Shown here: one piece after another, positions 55,875-64,000 of the stretch
How the letters are laid out: each line of letters starts with the position of its first letter
Position numbering within the stretch: position 1 is the first letter of the stretch
Source: Phascolarctos cinereus
Lineage: Eukaryota; Chordata; Mammalia; Diprotodontia; Phascolarctidae
Assembly: GCF_002099425.1 (NCBI RefSeq)
Contig: NW_018344008.1
Coordinates: 9,850,501 to 9,914,500 of the forward strand
Length of the DNA: 64,000 nucleotides
Reading direction: 5' to 3'
Position numbers and translations under genes: made by a program
Notes under the pieces: generated by a model
Database searches by the model: none
The model's input: the letters and a program-made list of their open reading frames with translations, nothing else
Told to the model about the DNA's origin: nothing

Positions 55875-56340
55875 GGTAAGGACTAGACTTGTGATTTCAT
55901 GGGTAGAGAGTTCATTGCCAGTGAGGAACTGCTTCTACCAATATAACTTCTCTGAAAATAAATGACTTAAAGAATTTCCTAGAGCAGAAGTGTCTAACAT
56001 ACTTCTGAGTATGTTAGCATTCTGCAACATTCCAGAGCACAGCCCAAACCATGTTAAAATGTAATTGGGAACTATTTAACAAAAAAAAATACAATGGAAA
56101 ACAATAACAATAACAAATATAAATAAATAATAAAAGTAGAATTAATATGTGGTTTTCCAAGTCAATATGGAGCCCCACAGGGATCTTTATGGTTTAGTGA
56201 TTCTTATTTCTATTCGAGTTTGACACCACTGTCCTAGATCATTGAGAGGTAAACTAAAGTTCACACAGCTAGTTTTTATCAGTGGCAAGACCTGGACACA
56301 GTTCTTCCTGACCATGAGGTCAGATCTGTTTACATACTAT
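55875..56340 (-). mobile_element. MIR3-like CORE-SINE, minus, interrupted by a MITE
   Basis: The left part shows 'actagacttgtgatttcatg' and 'gaggaactgcttctaccaat'. The right part resumes at 'tcctagatcattgagaggta' and ends with 'gttcttcctgaccatgaggt'. The MITE lies between them at 55985-56231. Confidence 0.75.
55977..56239. mobile_element. hAT-type MITE with 8-bp target duplication
   Basis: The 247-bp element starts cagaagtgtctaacatac and ends gagtttgacaccactg, degenerate inverted termini of the hAT kind. Flanks tcctagag (55977-55984) and tcctagat (56232-56239) differ at one base. Its interior matches the copy at 14194-14374. Confidence 0.88.
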
Positions 56341-56559
56341 TCATTACACACTATATTGTCTTTCATGCATATAGGCACAGGGGAACAGACATACATACAC
56401 AGACTTATTGACACACACATTTATTATTAAATCATCTCAGTAGAATTTGAATTCTTTTAAGACAAGAACAGTCTCACTTTGTCCTTTGCATCTCCAATTG
56501 CATTGAATTGAATTTTGAATTTTAAGCTTTAACAAGTTGATGGTCAATTTGAATACAGT

Positions 56560-56905
56560 TGATTTACAAATGAATTCCAAGTCAGTAAATCCACTGAAAC
56601 ATCAGCATTAAAGCATTATTGTCTTTCTTCAAGTTCCATCTACAATTGTTCTTGGCATGATCTGATTTAATTAAGTCACATTTCAAATTTTCTCCTGGCT
56701 CATTTTCCCTTCTGCTGCCTTTTGCTTTTTTTATGAGGGCTATAACACATATTATCTTCAGCCATCTTCTTTGTTGATGTTTTGCACATGAGCTTATACT
56801 CCAAACCAGTGTTGCCTTTGGCTGCTACCTCTCTCTACTTAACAAGGAAATCAAATGGTGGTTGTCAGAGGTGGTTTCTAGGCTCTTTCGACCTCTTTTG
56901 AGGTG
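56560..56905 (-). mobile_element. RTE-X-like LINE linker fragment, minus
   Basis: 'actccaaaccagtgttgcct' and 'ttggctgctacctctctcta' parallel the linker near 30450-30560 in the same relative order, followed by a 'ggtttctaggctctttcgac' block matching 'ctttttggttctttgggc'. Confidence 0.5.
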
Positions 56906-56930
56906 ATTACACTTCCCTAAGAAATAATGA

Positions 56931-57265
<335 letters not shown>

Positions 57266-57384
57266 ATTTCTTTTATACATTTCCCATTTCTCAGAATTAA
57301 CAGAATCTGATGTAGATCAACTCAGAGCTTTTGTAGCTGCATAAAGAATCTTTTTCTCATCTTTAGGCTTTCTTCCAATTTGGT

Positions 57385-57560
57385 GCTATAATGAAGAGAA
57401 TGATGAACTCAGAGTCAGGGGATCTAGGTTCAATCCCCGGCTTAGATATCTACTAGATGGATGATTATGGGCAAGTTGCTTAACCTTTCAGTATCTCAGT
57501 TTCCTTATTTACATAATGGGGAAAATATTGTTATTCTTCTTAGGTGATGAGGTTCTCCAG
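57385..57560 (+). mobile_element. MIR SINE, plus
   Basis: 'aactcagagtcaggggatct', 'ttatgggcaagttgcttaac' and 'ctcagtttccttatttacat' in sense MIR order. Confidence 0.75.
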
Positions 57561-57915
57561 ATGCTGTTTGTGAATGATTGTGCTGATTCCTTAATTGCAG
57601 AGCTTTCTAAGTGAGATTCATAATCTTTAAAAGATTTTTGCTTGACTGTTTACACAGGAAAAAGTAAATGAAGAATTCCTTTTGTCTAGACTATGATATG
57701 CAGTTGATTATACAGTATATAGAAATAATCCATCACAGTGTTATCTTGGACAGACACTGCTAATGAATAATGAGATCTGATCAGAACTGAAGAGGATGAA
57801 GGTCCACTGAATTATCTTCAGGAAAATTCACAGTTCTTTTAATCACCTCAACTTTCTCTCTGAAACAAGAATCCACATTTTTCAAAAAAAGCAATGTTCT
57901 TCCAATAATGTCATA
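57545..57915 (+). mobile_element. RTE-X-like LINE, reverse transcriptase fragment, plus
   Basis: Decayed translation opens VLQMLFVNDCADSLIAELS, close to an RT active-site block with the catalytic aspartates altered. Later MNNEIRSELKRMKVHW fits the downstream 'YLGQ...ELKRR-RAGW' pattern. Confidence 0.5.
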
Positions 57916-57924
57916 AGTGTATTA

Positions 57925-58015
57925 TAAGTAGGGATTGTTTCATTGTTTGAACTTGTATCCTTAGCAATTAGCCAAGTGCCTGGCACATTACACATGTTTC
58001 ATAAATACTTGTTGA
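57925..58015 (+). mobile_element. L2 3' tail, plus, abutting an inverted L2
   Basis: 'gccaagtgcctggcacatta' and 'cataaatacttgttgattga' form the sense L2 terminus. Confidence 0.7.
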
Positions 58016-58019
58016 TTGA

Positions 58020-58310
58020 AGGGAGAGTATATTCCAGGCACAGAGGACAGCCTGTGCAGAGGCTGGGAGGGAGAGGTTGGAGGGTCATATACAAGGAATA
58101 ACAAGCAATCCACTTTGGCTGGAATGTAGAGTGTATTAGGAGGAGTAATGTGAAATCAGTGTGGAAAGGTAGACTGGTGCCAGGTTGTAAAGACCTTTCA
58201 AAAGCTGACAGGAGTTTGTATTTTATCCTAGAGGTGATGGGAAAGTGCTTGAAGCTCTTTGAGAAAAGGGGATTGGGGATGATATGGTCACTATGAATGC
58301 ATAGTATCCG
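58020..58310 (-). mobile_element. L2 3' part, minus
   Basis: 'tattccaggcacagaggaca', 'ccactttggctggaatgtag' and 'ttgtaaagacctttcaaaag' follow the inverted L2 order. The 110-codon minus frame over it is L2-derived. Confidence 0.75.
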
Positions 58311-58394
58311 ATCTCTACTTAGAAGCAACATGACATAGAGTTGGCCTAGGAGTCAGGAACCAGTTAGTACAGTTATATAACTTCCTCCATTAGT

Positions 58395-58660
58395 ATTCAA
58401 TATATATTAATGATAATAGTATTTGCGTAGTGTATATGATTCGCAAGTGCTTTACAAATATTATTTAGTTTTCACAAAAACCCTGGGAATTAAACAACTG
58501 TTAATCCCATTTTGTAGGTGAGGAAACTGCGATGGAGAGAGGGTAAGTGACTTGCCAAGGGTTACGCAGTTAGTTAAGTGCTGGAGACTTTTGAACTCAG
58601 GTCTTCCTTATTTCAAGACCAGCACTCTATCCACTGTGCCACCTAGTGGCCTCTCGCATG
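58395..58660 (-). mobile_element. MIR/CORE-SINE, minus
   Basis: 'gtgctttacaaatattattt', 'attttgtaggtgaggaaact', 'gtgacttgccaagggttacg' and a final 'actgtgccacctagtggcct' mark both core and tRNA end. Confidence 0.85.
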
Positions 58661-58854
58661 AAACTAGGACAGAAAAAGTGGATGGTGGAAATAATACACA
58701 GTGGGTATTTGATAAGGCATGATAAGGAGGAAAGGAATTTGAGAGTATATGACAAGTACAATAAGGACAATAGTTTAAGGTGAAGAAAGTGAAGCCAGAG
58801 GAAGTTTAAAAGAAATGGGAAACCTCAGAGGGATGGAGTGACTAATAGTCACCT

Positions 58855-60915
58855 TCCTCTTTGCCATCCCCAACCCCTTCTTATATACCCTTACTCTATT
58901 ATTTCTCTATTGGAAAAGTTACATTTCTGATGTGGGTGATATATTCTTCCTTTTTTGAACCAATCCCAGTGAGAGTGAGATTGAAGCATTGCCTGCCCCC
59001 TTTTATTTCCTTCTTCATTGTAAAAGCTCTCTCTTTTGTTGCTCTTATATGTGAGAAAATTTTCCCTATTCTACCTCTTCCTTCCCCCTTCTCTCTGTGC
59101 ATGCCTCTTTCTTTCCCCTTCTTTTTTTTTTTTTGGAGATCATTACAACATAATTGACTCACACCCATGCCCTCTGTCTATGTAAACTCCTTTTAACCAC
59201 TCTAATAATGATAGAGTTCTTAGGAGTTACATGTATCATTTTCCTATAGAGGAATGCAAACAGTCTAATTTTGCTAAGTCCCTTATGATTACTCTTTCAT
59301 GTATACCTTTTTATATTTCTTGTGAGTCTTGTAGATGAATGTCAAATTTTCTATTCAGCTTTGGTCTTTCATCATGAATTCTTGGAAGTCTTCTAGTTCA
59401 TTAAATATCCATTTTTTTTTTTACCCTGAAGGATTATGCTCAGTTTTGCTGGACAGGTTGTTTCTGGTTATAATCCTAGCTTCTTCTAGAATATCATATT
59501 CCAAGCCCTCCACTCTTTTAATGTGCAAACTGCTAAATCTCATGTGAACCTGGCTGTGGCTCCATGATATTTGAATTGTTTGTTTCTGACTTCTTGAAGT
59601 ATTTTCTTTTTGATCTGGAAGCTTTGGAATTTGACTATAGTATTTCTGGGAGTTTTCATTTTGAGATCTCTTTCAGGAGGCGATTGGTGGATTCTTTCAA
59701 TTTCTATTTTACCCTCTGCATCTAAGACATCAGGGAAGTTTTTCTTGGTTATTTCTTGAAATGTGATGTCTAGGCTCTTTCTTTGATGATGGCTTTCAGA
59801 CATGTCCAATAATTCTTAAATGATCTCTCCTTGACCTATTTTCCAGGTCAGTTTTTTAATGAGATATTTCACGTTTTTTCTATCTTCTTTTTCTTTTCAC
59901 TTCATTTTATGTTTCTTGATGTCTTATGAAGTCATTATCTTCCATTTGCTCAATTCCAATTTTTAAGGAATTACCTTCCTCAGTGTGCTTTTGTACCTCT
60001 TTTTCCATTTGTCCAATTCTGCTTTTTAAGGCATTTGCCATTTTTTCTTCAGTGAATTTTTGTATATCTTTTTCCATTTGACCTATTCTTCTTTTCAGGG
60101 AATTCTTTTCTTCAGTGAATTTTTATGCCTCTTTTGCCATTTGGCTAATTTCATTTTATAAGGGGTTATTTTCTTCAGTATTGTTTGTGCCTCTTTTACC
60201 AAGCTTTTAATTCTCTTTTCATAATTATTTTGTATCACTCAAATTTTTCCTCTACCAGTTTTATCTTTTTCGTTAACACTTCAAGTAATTCTTATAGAGC
60301 TTGAGTCCAATAAATATTTTTCTTTGAGGTTTTTTTGGTAGTTGTTTCCATTTTGTGGTCTTGACTTTGAACTTTATGCTAAAGTTGGGCTCTGCTTACC
60401 TTGGGGTGAGGAGGCACTATCTCAAGCTTTTTTGTGCTGCTCTTTTCAGAGCTTGTTCTGGGGGAGGGGGGAGGTTTCTTTGAATTTTCAGTGTTTCCAA
60501 GGTAGTGTTATGTTGGCAGAGGTGGGGTTACTGCTGTCCTGGTCTGAGCTCTGGTCTTTACCAAAGAAGTACCCCTGGCCCCTGCAGCTGCCTCTGACCT
60601 CACATGCTCCACTGGGCTTTGATACCGTGACCAGGGCCCTGTTGCCTTGTGACTGACCCCCAGTTGTACCCAGTGCTAGCAAAAGTCCCCTGTAATCTTT
60701 TTTTTAAGCAGCTGTCTGACTATCCGGTCTCTGGGCTAAGAGCTCCTGGAGATGCTACCTCAGTGGCTGCCATCACTGCTGCTGAGACAGAGTTCTACCC
60801 TTGGATTATAGACTTCTCCTGCCTAGCTCTTCAGTTTCGTTAGACCAGGAAAACAATCTTACCCCAACCTTTTGTTGGCTCTATCACTCCAGAATTTGTT
60901 TTGAGGTGTTATTTG
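58855..60915 (-). mobile_element. L1 5' third: 5' region, ORF1 and inter-ORF segment, minus
   Basis: From right to left (L1 5' to 3'): a GC-richer 5' region (60340-60915), ORF1 (about 59350-60330) and a purine-rich inter-ORF segment down to about 58855. No ORF2 is attached. The element keeps its 5' part but has lost the 3' two thirds, the opposite of ordinary 5' truncation, so a deletion or rearrangement is needed to explain it. Confidence 0.75.
59350..60330 (-). pseudogene. L1 ORF1, broken, minus
   Basis: The longest open stretch (59540-59809) reads SHHQRKSLDITFQEITKKNF, EGKIEIERIHQSPPERD and ILQEVRNKQFKYHGA. These are the RNA-recognition and C-terminal blocks of L1 ORF1. Upstream, decayed coiled-coil units of 63 bp repeat several times. 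Stops and frame changes break the frame. Confidence 0.82.
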
Positions 60916-60924
60916 AGTTGTTTA

Positions 60925-61025
60925 GAAGGGAATCAAATGATTTGTCTTAGGTCAAACAACTAGTTAGTGGCATAGCTTGGAGCAGAATCTACATCTCCTC
61001 ATTCCCAGGTATCACTCTGCCTCTT
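60925..61025 (-). mobile_element. MIR fragment, minus
   Basis: 'tcttaggtcaaacaactagt' with 'agaatctacatctcctcatt' is the tRNA-side half of an inverted MIR. Confidence 0.45.
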
Positions 61026-61399
61026 ATCTCTTCGTTAGTTCCAACCTTCATTTAATAATTCTCCTGCAGTATAAATTTAAATTCTGGGGTTGGAAGCCAA
61101 ACTTTCTGACAGTTTTATCCTTTGCTAACTAGAAAACAAAGATTTCCAGGGAAGATCTGTCTTCTTTACTGTCTTCCCAAACACACATCATATAGGGGAT
61201 ATTTAGGTGGTATTTATGCCTTTCCCTTCCATGGGGAACATTTTGCTCTAAAAGCCTTTAAAGACTTTTGGGTCACAATGCTATATCACTCACCTATTCA
61301 AAAACCCAGCATAATACTGGAATGCACAAATAGGATTAGAACATGTAAAAATCACACAGCATGGTATTTCTATTAAGTTCAATACTAGTTAGATCTTTC
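61026..61399. other. No feature recognised
   Basis: Unassigned. The 84-codon plus frame at 61122-61376 shows no motif. Confidence 0.4.
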
Positions 61400-62930
61400 T
61401 TAGAGTATGCTATTCTGGCACTATAACAAAAATTAACTATGTATCTGGGCATGAAGACCTCATAAATAAATGAAAACATATAGAAATATTAAATCATTTT
61501 TATAGACCACAAAATGGAAATGAATCAGGAAATATGCATAAAGGATTTAAATGGAAATGGAGATAAAACAATTTAATTTCAAATAAAGAGTAGAACAAAG
61601 AGCAAAACATATATTGGATAAATAAATATGTTGCTTACCAAATGAGACAATGTATTAAGCTTTGGGAGGCTTAAAACTTTACTAAAATGCTAGATATCAT
61701 TATAATTGTTGATAATAAGAATAATGACAATTATAACATTAACACAGCATACCAAAATTGGTGGCAGGTAATTAAAGCAATTTTAAGGGGAAAGTTTATT
61801 CTAAGTACATATTAACAAAAGAGAGAAATAAATTATAAATGAATTCAATGCCTGTCTTTCCTTTAAAGCCTCACCAACACAGAAACTTGAGTGAGCATAG
61901 TGCTTAGGGGAGAAACACAGAGAGATTAATACAAAAATTAAAAATGCAAAAACAATTCATAGTAACTGGAGCAGGAATAAAGTAAAATAGCAAACTATTA
62001 CACTCAATTCTATACCAACAGGATTGAAAACTTACATAGATGAATACAAAAAATATTAAATACTCCAAATACTTGAACAGGAAATAGATGCCATAAACAG
62101 TCTGACTTTGGATAGATGAATTGAACAAATCATAAATGAAGTCCAAAATAAAAAAAATGATAATCACATCTGTTTTATATAAATGAAATCACTCATACAT
62201 TTAAAGAATAAATAATTCCAAGTATGCAAATTGTTTTCAAAGACAGAGTAAGAAGGCTTCCTATGTACCTGAATAAACATAGTCCTGATACCCCAAAAAA
62301 GGAGAGATAAAGCAAAGAAATAAGACACTGAAACAATATCACTATGGGTATTAGTAAATTAACAAAATACTGTGGAAGATGTCATAGATATTCACTATAT
62401 CCAACTTAAATTTTTATCAGAAATTTGAAAGCAGTTCAATATTAGGAAAAATTAAAACAAATAATATTAATAACAAAAAGAACTCATTATTATAACAATA
62501 TGTGTAGAGAGCCTTTGAAAAACTGTAACGTTCATTTATGTTAGAAGGCTTAAAAGCATAGGAATAAATGGACTTTAATATGATCAAAATAATTTATTTC
62601 AGGGGCAGCTAGGTGGCACAGTGAATAGAGGCCTTGGAGTCAGGAGGACCTGAGTTCAAATTCGGCCTCAGACACCTGACACTTCCTAGCTGTGTGACCC
62701 TGGGCAAATCACTTAACCCCTATTGCCTCACCAAAAAGAAAAAACATTTCAAAGCAAGAGCTAGCACAATTTGTCAAGGAAAAAACAGTAGAATTCTTCC
62801 CAGGAAGATTGGGGGTGGTGGTGGTAAAGCAAGGACATAAATTGCTTCAACTGTTATTTGATATATTACTTGAAGTTCTCACTATAGCAATAAAATAAGA
62901 AGAATTTGTCAAATTAGCATTCTTCTTAGT
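61400..62930 (+). mobile_element. L1 ORF2 fragment (linker and RT), plus, interrupted by a SINE
   Basis: Sense order of ORF2 blocks: 'agaccacaaaatggaaatga', 'cagcataccaaaattggtgg', 'tttaaagaataaataattcc', 'gcagttcaatattaggaaaa', and right of the SINE 'ctatagcaataaaataagaa'. No long frame survives. The SINE at 62602-62744 separates the last block. Confidence 0.7.
62602..62744 (+). mobile_element. WSINE1-like SINE, plus
   Basis: A complete head (ggggcagctaggtggcacag), 'gacctgagttcaaattcggc', 'tagctgtgtgaccctgggca' and an A-rich tail. The flanks share only a short atttca, so the target duplication is uncertain. Confidence 0.92.
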
Positions 62931-62934
62931 TCAG

Positions 62935-63192
62935 TTCAGTTGTTTTGTTTCTGTTTTTGTTTTTTAGTCATGTCTGACTCTTCATGTTATCATCTGGGGT
63001 TTTCTTGGCAAAGATACTGAAGTGGTTTGCCATTTTCTTCTCCAGCTTATTTTACAGATGATGAAAATTAGGCAAACAGGATTAAGTGACTTGCCCAGGG
63101 TCACGCAGCTAGCGTGTGAGGCCAGATTTGAATTCAAAGAGATGAGTCTTCTCAATTCCAAACCCACTATCCACTGCACCACTCAGCTGCTT
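62935..63192 (-). mobile_element. MAR1-type SINE, minus
   Basis: Begins with the inverted tail ('agtcatgtctgactcttcat'), then 'gttttcttggcaaagatact', 'agtgacttgcccagggtcac' and the eroded head 'tatccactgcaccactcagc'. Confidence 0.9.
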
Positions 63193-63261
63193 AAGCGTCT
63201 GCAGAGACAGAGGCAAATTTATATCTATTTATAGATAGTGTGGTGGTTAGCCTAAAAAACT

Positions 63262-64000
63262 TCATTTTTTTCCAAATTTTATTTTTAATTTATGGAATAA
63301 AACAAGCATTTCCATAACATAGTACAATAAAAAAGAAGATTACATATGAAATTGTAAATCTACTATGTACAACTTGCTGTTACTTTCATATATTCAACAA
63401 AATTATCATCAAAATTTCTTTTTTTTCCTTTCCTCCCTAGAGGAAATTTCCTTCCCCCTAGAGATGACTACCACTAGAGACAAATAGGCATATATATGTG
63501 TGTGTGTATGTACGTGCGTGTGTGTATGTGTGTGTGTGTGTATGTATATGTGGAAAATTATTCTATATATACTTCTATTTATTAGTACTTTCTCTGAATG
63601 CAGATAATATTTTTCTTCATACGTCCTTTATAGATAATTTGGGTATTTATAATAGCCAAAATAACTTATTCCATCAAAGTCATTCTTAAAAAATATTGCT
63701 GTTACTGTATATAATGTTCTCTTGCTTTTGCTCATTTTGTTCTTCATTATTTAGAGCAAATCTTTCCATGTTTTTCTGAAATAATTGTGCTCATAATTTC
63801 TTACAATACAGTAATATTCCATCACAGTCATATATCACAACTTGTTCAGCCATTCTCCAATTGATGAGTATCCCTACAATTTTTAGTTCTTTGCCACCAC
63901 AAAGAGAGCTACTATAAATATTTTAGGACATATAAGTTCTTTTCCTTTTTCCTAATTATCTTCAGTAATAGACCAAGTAATGGTATTGCTAGGTCAAAGG
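63262..64000 (-). mobile_element. L1 3' end, minus, runs off the window
   Basis: Ordered inverted blocks: a T-rich end, 'tttctctgaatgcagataat', 'tgctcataatttcttacaat', 'acagtaatattccatcacag', 'gttcagccattctccaattg' and, at the window edge, 'ggtattgctaggtcaaagg'. A TG microsatellite lies inside at 63488-63552. The element belongs to a different subfamily from the copies at 8865 and 10970. Confidence 0.85.
63488..63552. repeat. (TG)n microsatellite with TATG variants
   Basis: Interrupted TG repeat inside the L1 3' region. The Val/Cys-rich frame read from it is an artefact. Confidence 0.93.

Noticed and set aside
62602-62744. tRNA gene
   Set aside because: The tRNA-like promoter boxes belong to SINE heads; no complete cloverleaf with its own boundaries was found here or at the other SINEs.

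Overview
This window looks like an intergenic or deeply intronic stretch of a marsupial nuclear genome. It is AT-rich, has no bacterial-style gene layout, and is built largely from layered retrotransposon debris. Three things point to a marsupial: short tRNA-type SINEs beginning GGGGCAGCTAGGTGGC, longer relatives whose tail resembles an RTE LINE (MAR1 type), and MIR3-like CORE-SINEs with the marsupial tail about an ATTTCATTGGTATAG block. The short SINEs match the Australian WSINE1 pattern and lack the 3' unit I associate with the opossum SINE1. I therefore infer an Australidelphian marsupial (dasyurid, diprotodont or relative). That is inference from remembered consensus sequences, not a database result.

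Layout. 1-10 kb: old L2, MIR and MIR3 copies, CA and ATCT microsatellites, two short SINEs, and a 157-bp direct repeat pair. 8.8-12.3 kb: two 5'-truncated L1 copies of one subfamily on the minus strand. 12-21 kb: sparse SINEs, an hAT MITE, pyrimidine tracts and a GC-richer block. 21-28 kb: L1 ORF1 remains, a TTCC array and a near full-length but decayed RTE LINE (24.4-27.6 kb). 28-33 kb: a much older RTE-X-like LINE on the minus strand, split by an L1 that carries a SINE that carries another SINE. 36.5-38.2 kb: a perfect 22-bp hairpin, the 3' end of a Dong/R4-type LINE, and SINE-in-SINE nesting. 39.5-43.9 kb: an L1 interrupted by an hAT MITE and by a second L1. 44-50.5 kb: L2, MIR and RTE-X fragments, and a 110-bp inverted repeat about 95% identical between arms around an L2 piece. 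50.8-60.9 kb: L1 5' and 3' pieces, an RTE copy with a twin-priming inversion, opposed L2 copies, a MITE inside a MIR3, and a SINE whose tail became a CTTT/CTTC microsatellite. 61.4-64 kb: L1 ORF2 remains, two SINEs, and an L1 3' end that runs off the window.

Host genes. I recognise no host gene with confidence. Three minus-strand stretches look exon-like: 46397-46741 (a membrane-helix segment with a consensus splice donor), 33973-34143 (pyrimidine tract plus AG, then 57 codons to a stop) and 1755-1935 (pyrimidine tract plus AG, then about 60 codons to a stop). I cannot name a protein for any of them, and their splice phases do not join directly. No rRNA, tRNA gene, CRISPR array or clear endogenous retrovirus was seen.
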